Source: Fidelibacterota bacterium (GTDB lineage Bacteria > Bipolaricaulota > Bipolaricaulia > Bipolaricaulales > Bipolaricaulaceae). From it: a stretch of 6,274 nt of DNA. Below, one piece after another: positions 1 through 5,991 of this stretch. Where the stretch lies: the NCBI GenBank assembly GCA_024277405.1, contig JAJRVI010000176.1:1-6274 (forward strand). Direction: 5' to 3'. The notes beneath the pieces were generated by a model. That model was not told the origin of the DNA. It made no database searches and saw nothing but the letters and a program-made list of their open reading frames with translations. Each line of letters starts with the position of its first letter. Position 1 is the first letter of the stretch. Position numbers and translations under genes: made by a program.

Positions 1-1
1 G

Positions 2-1921
2 GACCGGGACGGGGTGATCCGGTGGGCCAATGCGCGGTCCCGGGAGCTACTGGGGTACGGTCCCGGGGAACTCGTGGGCCGCCCGGTGGAGGTCATCATC
101 CCCCCGCACCTGCGCGAGGCGCACGCCCGTCCCCGCGGGACGGAATGTGATGGGGGGCCGGCGTCCCGTCACGCGGACCGTCCCCATCGGACCACCCTGT
201 GCGCCCGCGAGGGGGAGCCGGTCCCGGTCGAGGTCGACCTCGTCCCCTGGTCCTCCCACGGAGGGGAGTTCCTCCTCCTGTTGGCGCGACGGGGAGCGAC
301 CATCTTCCTCGACCCCGAGAGCATGGGGCGCCAACGGTTCCAGGCCCACGCCCTGACGTTGGCCGAGGAGCTCTCCCGGCTGGCGCGGCGCGGCGAGATC
401 CTGGACGCCCTCGCCGAGGGGCTGCGGAGGGCATTCGACGCCGATTGGGTCTCCGTCTGGGAGGTGGACGAAGCGGGAGATGCGCTCGTGCTGCGTGCGA
501 TCGCGGGGGACGAGGGCACCGGCGAGCGGCCCGGTTATGCCCTGCCCCGCGATGATCCCCGGGAGCCCCTCGCGCGGGCGGCGGAGCGGGGGCGCGGCGA
601 GGTCCTGCACCACCTCGACAGCGGGGCGAGCGTCCTGGGACGGGCGTTCGGGTTGCGCGCGGCCCTCCTGGTCCCCCTGGGCGGCGAGGGGGGTCCTCCC
701 CTGGTGGCGGCGGTGGGCGACCGCGCCGATCCCGAGAGGTTCTCGGAGCTGGACCTGATGGGGGCCCACCTGTTGGTCCACCTCGCCGCCGCCTCCCTGC
801 GGCGCGCCGGGCTCTTGGAACAGACCCAGCGGCGATTGGAACGGCTGCAGACGCTGCGGGAGATAGATCTCGCCATCACCTCGAACCTCGACCCCCGCTT
901 CACCATCAAGGTCCTCCTGGAGGAGACCCTCGACCGCCTCGGCGCGGACGCCGCGGTGGTTCTCCTCCTCGAACCGGAGAGCATGGTCCTCCGGGTCGCG
1001 GGTGCCAGGGGGTTCGAGGCCCGGATCGCCGGGCTCCGCATCCCCCTGAACCGGAGCTTCGCCAGGCGTGTGGCCCGGGACCGCCGCCCCCTGTTCCTGG
1101 ACCTCTCCGCCTTCTCCCCCGAGCTCCTCTCCAGTCTCGCGGAGATCGCCCGGGGGGAGGGGTTCCGCTTCCTCCACATCGCCCCGATGATCTCGAAGCA
1201 GCGCCTCCTGGGGGTCCTGGAGGTCTTCCACCGCGAGCCGCCCCATCCCCCCGAGGAGTGGACCGATTTCCTGGAGGCGCTGGCCTCACAGGCGGCGATC
1301 GCGGTGGAGAACGCGAACCTGCTGAGCGAGCTGCAGCGGACCAATTTCGAGTTGCGGATCGCCTACGAGGCCACGTTGCGGAGCTGGGGACAGCTCCTGG
1401 AGCTCCGGGATCGCGAGACCAAGGGGCACACGGAGCGGGTGGTGGACCTGACGGTGAAGCTCGCCCGGGAGCTCGGGGTGAGGGGGGAAGAGCTCATGTA
1501 CATGCGGTGGGGGGCGCTCCTGCACGACATCGGGAAGCTGGGGATACCCGATTCCGTCATGTTCAAGCCCGGGCAGCTGTCGGATGCCGAGTGGGAGATG
1601 ATGCGGCGGCACCCGGTCTACGCCTACGAGGTCCTGTCCGAGATCGAGTTCCTGCGTCTCGCGCTCGACATCCCCTACTGCCACCACGAGCGCTGGGACG
1701 GGACGGGCTATCCCCGGGGCCTCCGCGGGGAGGAGATCCCCCTGGCGGCCAGGATCTTCGCCGTGGTGGACGCGTGGGATGCCATGACGAGCGAGCGCCC
1801 CTACCGTGGGGCCCTATCGCGGGAGGAGGCGCTCCGCGAGATCGCGGAGGGGGCGGGTTCCCAGTTCGACCCCGAGGTGGTGAAGGCCTTTTTGGCCCTC
1901 GTGGAGCGGGGAGAGGTCTAG
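2..1921 (+). CDS. PAS-GAF-GAF-HD-GYP cyclic-di-nucleotide phosphodiesterase (5' end missing)
   Basis: This is a sensory phosphodiesterase predicted to hydrolyse cyclic di-GMP, or possibly a related cyclic dinucleotide. Numbering is from the first complete codon at base 2. Residues 1-100 are a PAS domain that opens mid-motif (DRDGVIRWANARSRELLGY). GAF-like domains lie at about 132-260 and 290-441, and a helical linker at about 440-475 joins the HD-GYP domain (about 465-637). The catalytic signature looks complete: RDRETKGH (H476), HDIGK (H508, D509), RRHP (H537), HHERWDGTGYP (HH 561-562, GYP 569-571) and VDAWDAMTSERPYR (D590). The frame is open to the left edge, so the GTG at 14 is an internal Val codon and the true start lies upstream. 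No membrane segment is visible in this part, so this portion looks cytoplasmic, but a missing N-terminus could hold one. The ligands of the PAS and GAF domains cannot be told from sequence. The TAG stop overlaps the stop of the convergent mtfA gene. The HD-GYP call is very secure; the exact substrate is inferred from the family. Confidence 0.95.
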   Translation, partial: DRDGVIRWANARSRELLGYGPGELVGRPVEVIIPPHLREAHARPRGTECDGGPASRHADRPHRTTLCAREGEPVPVEVDLVPWSSHGGEFLLLLARRGATIFLDPESMGRQRFQAHALTLAEELSRLARRGEILDALAEGLRRAFDADWVSVWEVDEAGDALVLRAIAGDEGTGERPGYALPRDDPREPLARAAERGRGEVLHHLDSGASVLGRAFGLRAALLVPLGGEGGPPLVAAVGDRADPERFSELDLMGAHLLVHLAAASLRRAGLLEQTQRRLERLQTLREIDLAITSNLDPRFTIKVLLEETLDRLGADAAVVLLLEPESMVLRVAGARGFEARIAGLRIPLNRSFARRVARDRRPLFLDLSAFSPELLSSLAEIARGEGFRFLHIAPMISKQRLLGVLEVFHREPPHPPEEWTDFLEALASQAAIAVENANLLSELQRTNFELRIAYEATLRSWGQLLELRDRETKGHTERVVDLTVKLARELGVRGEELMYMRWGALLHDIGKLGIPDSVMFKPGQLSDAEWEMMRRHPVYAYEVLSEIEFLRLALDIPYCHHERWDGTGYPRGLRGEEIPLAARIFAVVDAWDAMTSERPYRGALSREEALREIAEGAGSQFDPEVVKAFLALVERGEV

Positions 1922-2709
1922 CCCCATGCGTCCGTCCCGGGCGCGGGTGACCAATCCCGGGCGGGGTCCTGACGGAAGAAGGCACGGAGGGCCCCGTAGA
2001 GCTCGGGGTGGCGGCGATGGAGCTCCTGGGGACACATGAAGAACGCCTCCACCGCCACGGCGAAGAACTCCGTGGGACTCGTGGTCCCGTAGCGGTCGAG
2101 GAGCGTGGGGCGCCCGAGGAGCGCCGTCCGTCGTAGCCGCCGGTATTCGGCGTTCATCACCCGCGTCCACTCGTCCTGCGGCACCCGTCCCGCGATGGCC
2201 GGCGTCCCCTCGGCACCCCCGCTCTCGTAATCGAGTTGATGGGCGAACTCGTGGATCACCACGTGGCGACAGCCTCGGCCCCGGGCGGAGTCCCGCAGCA
2301 CCGCCTCCCACGATAACACCACCGGCCCCCGCTGCCACGCCTCACCGGAGCGCACCTGGTACCCCTCGATCACCACCCCGCTCGGGTCCTGCTCGCGGTA
2401 GGGGGCGAGGTACTCCGCGGGATATAGCACCACGGTCCTCATCTGGGGGAAGTAGTCGGTCTCCCGGTGTAGGAGGAGGAGACTGGCGTAGGCCGCCACG
2501 GTGACCCTCATCTCGTCGGTGACCTCGAGGCCCGCGCCGCCGAAGAACCTCTTCTCCGCGAGGAAGACCTGGATGTGCCCCTGGAGCTCCCGGAGGTCGT
2601 CGGGCGGGAGGAGGCGGTAGTGTAGGAAGTTCCGCTCGAGGACGCGGCGCCAATCCGGGGGTAACTCCCGCGCCCGCAGGCGCCGTCGGCGATATCGCTT
2701 GAGGAGCAT
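1918..2709 (-). CDS. mtfA: MtfA-type zinc-dependent peptidase (M90 family)
   Basis: The predicted protein has 263 residues, close to the roughly 265 of E. coli MtfA, a cytosolic zinc aminopeptidase that binds the Mlc repressor and affects glucose PTS expression. The zinc site HEFAHQLDYESG has H153, E154 and H157. The downstream stretch SPTEFFAVAVEAFF, with E214 and E221, fits the conserved helix that supplies the third ligand. A basic N-terminus (MLLKRYRRRRLRARELPP), the segment GHIQVFLAEKRFFGG and the C-terminal FFRQDPARDW are also typical of the family. I chose the ATG at 2709 because homologues begin with this basic stretch; an in-frame TTG at 2745 would add 12 residues but coincides with a -35-like hexamer. 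GGAGGG sits only 0-1 base before the ATG, too close for normal use, so the start may be leaderless. No Mlc or PTS gene is visible nearby, so a link to sugar uptake cannot be assumed here. An intrinsic terminator separates the gene from the beta-helix gene upstream. Confidence 0.9.
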   Translation of the reverse strand: MLLKRYRRRRLRARELPPDWRRVLERNFLHYRLLPPDDLRELQGHIQVFLAEKRFFGGAGLEVTDEMRVTVAAYASLLLLHRETDYFPQMRTVVLYPAEYLAPYREQDPSGVVIEGYQVRSGEAWQRGPVVLSWEAVLRDSARGRGCRHVVIHEFAHQLDYESGGAEGTPAIAGRVPQDEWTRVMNAEYRRLRRTALLGRPTLLDRYGTTSPTEFFAVAVEAFFMCPQELHRRHPELYGALRAFFRQDPARDWSPAPGTDAWG

Positions 2710-2745
2710 CCCTCCATTTTTCCACCCGGGCGCCGCGCGTTTCAA
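2710..2745 (-). promoter_or_regulatory. Possible mtfA promoter, giving a near-leaderless transcript
   Basis: On the minus strand TTGAAA (2740-2745, 4 of 6 to TTGACA) is followed after 18 bases by AAAAAT (2716-2721, 4 of 6 to TATAAT). Six bases (GGAGGG) then separate the -10 from the ATG at 2709. Transcription about 7 bases past the -10 would begin at or next to the A of the ATG. Because a strong terminator lies just upstream at 2761-2786, mtfA needs a promoter in this short gap, which makes the match more credible than the hexamer scores alone. Confidence 0.4.
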
Positions 2746-2755
2746 AGCGACGGCG

Positions 2756-2786
2756 TAAAAAGAGGGGGCGGCGTACCGCCCCCTCT
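2756..2786 (-). terminator. Intrinsic terminator of the beta-helix gene
   Basis: A perfect 11-bp inverted repeat, AGAGGGGGCGG / CCGCCCCCTCT (2761-2771 and 2776-2786), encloses a 4-base loop. Read on the minus strand, the stem ends in ...CCTCT and is followed by a run of T (2756-2760), giving a classic GC-rich stem plus U-tract. It starts about 25 bases past the stop of the beta-helix gene and ends before mtfA, so it insulates the two co-directional genes. A second, smaller hairpin (GGCCC / GGGCC, 2796-2809) lies between the stop codon and this stem. The plus-strand reading has only a weak T-tract, so I assign it to the minus strand. Confidence 0.9.
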
Positions 2787-2811
2787 CAATCGCCTGGCCC
2801 GGACGGGCCCG

Positions 2812-4488
2812 TTACTTTTTCCTCTCCACCTGCAGGGTGAACCGCCACAGGGCCTTCTTGGCCGCGGTCTGGACGTTGTCCTCATATACCCAGACGTCGA
2901 GGGTCCGGGATCCCGGGCTCCAGGGGGGGCTGAGGGTGATGGTCCCCGCGCCGACATCGTCCCGCTGCTGGTCGGCCTCCGTGACCGTGAACTCCACCGT
3001 GAGCTCCCGGGGTTCCCCCTCGTAGACGATGATGGGCAGGGATTCCGGCGAGAACTCCATGGATAGGCCGTCCATGGACACGGCGAAGGACCAGTCGCTT
3101 CCCACACCGGTGTTTTCCACCGATTCCACCTTCACCAGGCTCACCACGAAGCCCATCGGGCCCCCCGTGGCCCCGGGCCCCGGTGCCGAGCCCGTCTGGG
3201 GAGCGGGTCCGGGGGCCTCGCCTCCCGGGGCCGGGGTTCCCTCAAAAGGGCTCTCTTCCTCCTTTTCCTGCAGGGCGCTGGTCGTCTCGGGGGCGGAATC
3301 GTCCTTCCACACCACCACCGACTGCACCGCCTCGCGGTTTCCGTAGAGATCTATGGAGTAGTACTCGAGCATGTGTGGCCCCTCGGGGCCGGGGATGTAG
3401 AACGGGCCCTCGTAGGCACGCCACTTGCCCTGGTCGATGCGGTAGAAGATGTGGGCCACGCCGGAATCGTCCTCGGCCTTGAGCTCGAACGGCGTGTGCG
3501 AGGTGGCCCAGAGCTTCCCGTCGGGGGCGTAATAGTGGGGGTCGCCGGGGACGATGCGGGTCACCGGCGGCGCGGCGTCGAGGTAGATGGTGAGCGACTT
3601 GGTCGGCTCGCGGTTCCCGAGCTTGTCCACGGCGTAATACTCCATGCGCACGACCGCGGTGCCCTCCAGGGGGAACGGCTCCGAGTACACCTGCCAGTCC
3701 TTCCCCTCCAGGCGATAGAAGATCTTGTCCACGCCCACGCCCACGTCCACCGCGGAGAGGCGGACAAGGCTCCCCGGCGCCAGGGCCACGATGCCCCGTT
3801 TCTCCACCGCGGCGAGGTCCAGGGTGCGCATGGGCCGGGCTTCGGGGGGCAGCTCCACCGGTGGTTCCATCAAGGGGAACCGGTCCGGCACGATCTCGTA
3901 GGACGAATCCCCGATCCCGTCCTTATCCAGGTCCACCCCCCGGTAGTCGGACCAGTAGTTCCCTTTGCCCTCGTGGTACCAGCGGTTGTTGAGGCCCTCA
4001 TCCCGCGCGGGGAGGCCACAGGCCACGATGGAGTTCTCGTAGATGAGGTTGTCGTCGGAGCCGGTGGAGATCAGGATGCCGTAGTCGCAGTAGCCGATGG
4101 CGTTCCGGCGGATGGTGACCTTGTTCGTCGCCAGGAGCTGGATCGCCACCCGTCCGCCCCAGATGGCGTTGTCCTCGATCACCCCGTTCTTGACCGCCGA
4201 GAGGAAGATACCCGCCTTCTCCTGGGGGTAGCGGATGACGCAGTTCTTTATCACGAAATGGGCGGTGGTGTTGTCGATGTAGATCCCGTAGTCGTATCCC
4301 AGGGTGTCGATGACCCAGCCCTCGATGACGTAGGGATCGTCCGGCGTCCCCGAACCCCTCACGACGCCGTTCTCCCAGGTGAAGTCCTCATCTCCGAAGA
4401 TATAGATTGGGTCATGTGGGGCCCACTGCGAGAGGGCGAGGGCTCCGCAGAGCGCCACGCCCAGAAGCGGTAACAAAACCCTCCTCAT
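2812..4488 (-). CDS. Secreted NosD-like parallel beta-helix protein with two repeated domains and an unassigned C-terminal domain
   Basis: The predicted protein has 558 residues. Residues 1-20 (MRRVLLPLLGVALCGALALS) form a signal peptide; Cys14 is preceded by Leu, so a lipobox is unlikely. Residues about 25-205 are a NosD-like right-handed beta-helix, with repeated turns such as GIYIDNT, NCVIRY, GVIEDNAIWGG and NLIYENSIVACG. It closes with the NosD-type end motif GNYWSDYRGVDLDKDGIGD (N177 onward) and FPLMEP. Two related modules follow at about 254-305 and 345-397, each with IFYR..., EYY.+D..GNRE and a D.AP end, resembling OmpL47-type repeats. A Pro/Gly-rich linker (about 400-444) leads to a beta-rich C-terminal domain (445-558) that I do not recognise. 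The ATG at 4488 is preceded by AAGGAGG with about 7 bases spacing; the GTG at 4518 would put charged residues before the signal peptide and has no ribosome site. There are no nos genes nearby, so a copper/N2O role is not supported. An extracytoplasmic binding, adhesion or carbohydrate-related role is inference. Confidence 0.88.
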   Translation of the reverse strand: MRRVLLPLLGVALCGALALSQWAPHDPIYIFGDEDFTWENGVVRGSGTPDDPYVIEGWVIDTLGYDYGIYIDNTTAHFVIKNCVIRYPQEKAGIFLSAVKNGVIEDNAIWGGRVAIQLLATNKVTIRRNAIGYCDYGILISTGSDDNLIYENSIVACGLPARDEGLNNRWYHEGKGNYWSDYRGVDLDKDGIGDSSYEIVPDRFPLMEPPVELPPEARPMRTLDLAAVEKRGIVALAPGSLVRLSAVDVGVGVDKIFYRLEGKDWQVYSEPFPLEGTAVVRMEYYAVDKLGNREPTKSLTIYLDAAPPVTRIVPGDPHYYAPDGKLWATSHTPFELKAEDDSGVAHIFYRIDQGKWRAYEGPFYIPGPEGPHMLEYYSIDLYGNREAVQSVVVWKDDSAPETTSALQEKEEESPFEGTPAPGGEAPGPAPQTGSAPGPGATGGPMGFVVSLVKVESVENTGVGSDWSFAVSMDGLSMEFSPESLPIIVYEGEPRELTVEFTVTEADQQRDDVGAGTITLSPPWSPGSRTLDVWVYEDNVQTAAKKALWRFTLQVERKK

Positions 4489-4500
4489 CACATCCCCTCC
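4489..4500 (-). promoter_or_regulatory. Shine-Dalgarno site fixing the beta-helix gene start
   Basis: The minus strand reads AAGGAGGGGATGTG directly before the ATG at 4488. The AAGGAGG core with about 7 bases spacing is near the ideal, and it selects this ATG over the GTG at 4518. A GTG immediately before the ATG is also in frame but would be spaced less well. Confidence 0.85.
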
Positions 4501-4521
4501 TTCCTGGATCTTTGACACAGC

Positions 4522-4527
4522 ATTCTA
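4522..4527 (-). promoter_or_regulatory. Likely -10 element of the beta-helix gene
   Basis: TAGAAT on the minus strand matches TATAAT at 5 of 6 positions. It would start RNA near 4515, giving a leader of about 27 bases that contains the strong ribosome site. I see no good -35 at 16-18 bases; the bases there (around 4545-4550) read GCGGGA. This suggests a weak or activator-dependent promoter. Confidence 0.45.
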
Positions 4528-4552
4528 CTGCGGAAAAAGGCCTTTCCCGCAG
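4528..4552. repeat. Imperfect inverted repeat abutting the -10 element
   Basis: The plus strand reads CTGCGGAAAAAGG, then CCTTTCCCGCAG; the two arms are near-complementary around GGCC, with one bulged base. The repeat fills the space between the -10 and where a -35 would lie, so it could be an operator. Alternatively it could form a hairpin at the end of a serS transcript. On the minus strand its T run is inside the arm and not after the stem, so it is not a clean intrinsic terminator. Confidence 0.4.
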
Positions 4553-4584
4553 GACAACCTTCCGTGACGTCCGTTACCGCCTAC

Positions 4585-4604
4585 CCCCGCGGGGCTCCCC
4601 GGGG
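4585..4604 (-). other. GC-only inverted repeats just after the serS stop
   Basis: Four alternating C4 and G4 blocks (CCCC 4585-4588, GGGG 4591-4594, CCCC 4597-4600, GGGG 4601-4604) start about 6 bases past the serS stop. They can pair in several ways to form a very stable structure. No T-tract follows, so this is at most a stalling or 3'-protecting hairpin. The rest of the 4489-4609 gap holds the promoter, repeat and ribosome site described separately, and no gene. Confidence 0.3.
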
Positions 4605-4609
4605 ATGCG

Positions 4610-5875
4610 TCAGCGGAGGACGCCGATCCCCAGCCGCTCCGCCAGCACCTCGGGCAGGACCACCGAGCCGTCGGGGCGCTGGTTCTGCTCCAGGATCGCC
4701 GCGAAGAGGCGCGAGGTGGCGAGGCCGGAGCCGTTCAGGGTGTGGACGAACCGGGGTTTCCCCCCTCCCCGGGGACGGTAGCGGATGTTTCCCCTGCGGG
4801 CCTGGAAATCCTCGCAGTTGGAGCAGGAGGAGACCTCGTAGTAGCGCCCCTGGGCCGGGAGCCAGACCTCGATGTCCACGGTCTTCGCCGACTGGTGGGC
4901 GAGGTCGTCGGCGGGGAGGAGGGTCACGCGGTAGTGGAGCCCCAGCCGCTGGAGGATCACCTCGGCGTGTCCGATGAGCTCCTCCAAGTCCGCGTAGGAG
5001 CGCTCGGGCGTGGTGTAGTGGAAGAGCTCGACCTTGTTGAACTGGTGCATGCGGATGAGGCCCCGTTGGGCCTCGCCCCACGTCCCCGCCTCCCGGCGAA
5101 AGCAGGGGGTATAGGCCACATACCGCAGGGGGAGGTCGTCCTCGGAGAGGATCTCGTCCCGGTGGAGGTTGACGAGCAGGGACTCCGCCGTGGGGTTGAG
5201 GAACAGGTCGTCGGCGGGGCAGTGATAGAGCTCGTCGGCGAACTTCGGGAGCTGCCCCGAGACCTCGAACGACCTCCTGTTGGCGAGGATCGGGGGGAGG
5301 ATCGGGGTGTACCCGTGCTCCCGCACGTGGAGCTCGAGCATCCAGTGGAGGAGGGAGAACTCGAGCAGGGCCCCGGCGCCGCGATACAGGGGGAACCGGG
5401 CCGCGGCGATGGCCGCCGCCCGCTCGAAGTCCAGGATCCCCAGCGCCCTCCCGAGCTCCACGTGGTTCTTGGGCTCGAAGTCGAACCCAGGCCTCTCCCC
5501 CCACTCCCGCAGCACCACCTTGTCCGGCCCCGGGGGGACCGAGTCGTGGGGGAGGTTGGGGAGCGCGAGCAGCTCCTCGCGGAGCTCCCGTTGGACCTCC
5601 CCGAGCTCCCGCTCCAGGGCCTTGAGCTCGGCGGAGAGCTCCCGCAGGCGCGCGATGAGGGCCCGGGCCTCGTCCTTCCTCCCGTCCCGCTGGAGCCTCG
5701 CCACCTCCTCGGACCCCCTGTTCTGTTCGTGGCGCAGGGACTCCACCCGCCGGATCAACTCCCGCCGCTTGGCGTCGAGCTCGAGGAGGCGATCGAGGGA
5801 GATGGAGGGATCGCGGCGGCGCAGGCGCGCGAGCACCCCCTCCGGGTCTTCTCGGATCCGTTGGATATCGAGCAT
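4610..5875 (-). CDS. serS: Seryl-tRNA synthetase
   Basis: The enzyme charges tRNA-Ser (and tRNA-Sec where present) with serine using ATP, as a cytosolic class II homodimer. The predicted 421 residues match the usual bacterial length of about 420-430. Residues 1 to about 110 form the N-terminal charged helical hairpin, beginning MLDIQRIREDPEGVLARL, that holds the tRNA long variable arm. The catalytic core follows, with HWMLELHVREHGYTPILPP and PTAESLLVNLHRDEIL. Motif 2 is CFRREAGTWGEAQRGLIRMH (R260, E262 of the FRRE segment), then QFNKVELF. The core ends with EVSSCSNCEDFQARR and motif 3, LNGSGLATSRLFAAILEQNQ (R389). I see no missing key residues. I chose the ATG at 5875 because MLDI is the usual N-terminus; the frame stays open to 6028, but that extension would overlap rnz and has no family resemblance. 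There is no clear Shine-Dalgarno (GTGGGCT precedes the ATG). The gene diverges from rnz, and both belong to tRNA metabolism. Confidence 0.98.
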   Translation of the reverse strand: MLDIQRIREDPEGVLARLRRRDPSISLDRLLELDAKRRELIRRVESLRHEQNRGSEEVARLQRDGRKDEARALIARLRELSAELKALERELGEVQRELREELLALPNLPHDSVPPGPDKVVLREWGERPGFDFEPKNHVELGRALGILDFERAAAIAAARFPLYRGAGALLEFSLLHWMLELHVREHGYTPILPPILANRRSFEVSGQLPKFADELYHCPADDLFLNPTAESLLVNLHRDEILSEDDLPLRYVAYTPCFRREAGTWGEAQRGLIRMHQFNKVELFHYTTPERSYADLEELIGHAEVILQRLGLHYRVTLLPADDLAHQSAKTVDIEVWLPAQGRYYEVSSCSNCEDFQARRGNIRYRPRGGGKPRFVHTLNGSGLATSRLFAAILEQNQRPDGSVVLPEVLAERLGIGVLR

Positions 5876-5883
5876 AGCCCACA

Positions 5884-5913
5884 ATTTTAGCTTTAGAAGC
5901 GAGAAGATGCCCA
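5884..5913 (-). promoter_or_regulatory. Candidate serS promoter close to the start codon
   Basis: On the minus strand TGGGCA (5908-5913, 4 of 6 to TTGACA) is followed after 18 bases by TAAAAT (5884-5889, 5 of 6 to TATAAT), which ends 8 bases before the serS ATG. RNA started here would have almost no leader, which agrees with the missing Shine-Dalgarno. A competing -10, TATAAC (5915-5920), lies further upstream and would give a leader of about 33 bases. Confidence 0.35.
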
Positions 5914-5914
5914 G

Positions 5915-5922
5915 GTTATAAT
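5915..5922. promoter_or_regulatory. Symmetric TTATAA core: rnz -10 element, possibly bidirectional
   Basis: The plus strand carries a perfect TATAAT (5917-5922) that would start RNA near 5929, about 63 bases before the rnz ATG. The same bases on the minus strand read TATAAC (5915-5920), a 5 of 6 match facing serS. The bases about 17 upstream on the plus strand (TTAGAA/TAGAAG region) are a poor -35. The remainder of the 5876-5991 gap shows no gene or riboswitch that I can recognise. Confidence 0.5.
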
Positions 5923-5980
5923 CGCTTCGGGTCCTTCGCGGCGCTTCCGGAGGCGATGTGACCTCGTCGAGCTCGGGAAC

Positions 5981-5988
5981 GGAGGAGG
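5981..5988 (+). promoter_or_regulatory. Shine-Dalgarno site of the tRNase Z gene
   Basis: GGAGGAGG ends 3 bases before the ATG at 5992; its first GGAGG unit has 6 bases spacing, which is near ideal. It supports this ATG as the start, as does the match of the N-terminus to the Thermotoga-type enzyme. Confidence 0.85.
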
Positions 5989-5991
5989 CCG

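Noticed and set aside
14..16. GTG at 14 as the start of the HD-GYP gene
   Set aside because: The codons before it (D R D G) continue the PAS motif, and the frame is open to the window edge, so this is an internal valine.
47..1246. Long minus-strand open frame opposite the HD-GYP gene
   Set aside because: The translation is a low-complexity Gly/Pro/Glu/Arg sequence with no motif. It mirrors the codon bias of a high-GC gene on the other strand.
3373..4473. 366-codon plus-strand frame opposite the beta-helix gene
   Set aside because: Its composition is rich in Val, Asp, Gly and His in the way expected of an antisense shadow. It has no ribosome site, and the minus strand encodes a protein with a signal peptide and recognisable motifs.
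2812..4488. Naming the beta-helix gene nosD and inferring denitrification
   Set aside because: The NosD-type fold motif occurs in many secreted proteins, no nos genes are present, and the extra C-terminal domains are not part of NosD.
4489..4518. GTG at 4518 as the start of the beta-helix gene
   Set aside because: It would place ten polar residues before the signal peptide and has no ribosome site, while the ATG at 4488 has a near-perfect one.
4489..4609. A T-box, riboswitch or small gene in the gap after serS
   Set aside because: The gap is only 121 bases and shows a stop-proximal GC repeat, a dyad, a -10 and a ribosome site; no conserved riboswitch core or credible small frame is visible.
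4581..5882. 433-codon minus-strand frame overlapping serS in another phase
   Set aside because: It is an Arg/Pro/Gly-rich out-of-phase reading of serS with no family resemblance.
4742..5890. 382-codon plus-strand frame opposite serS
   Set aside because: serS is unmistakable on the minus strand; this frame is the complementary shadow, dominated by Leu, Glu, Gly and Pro.
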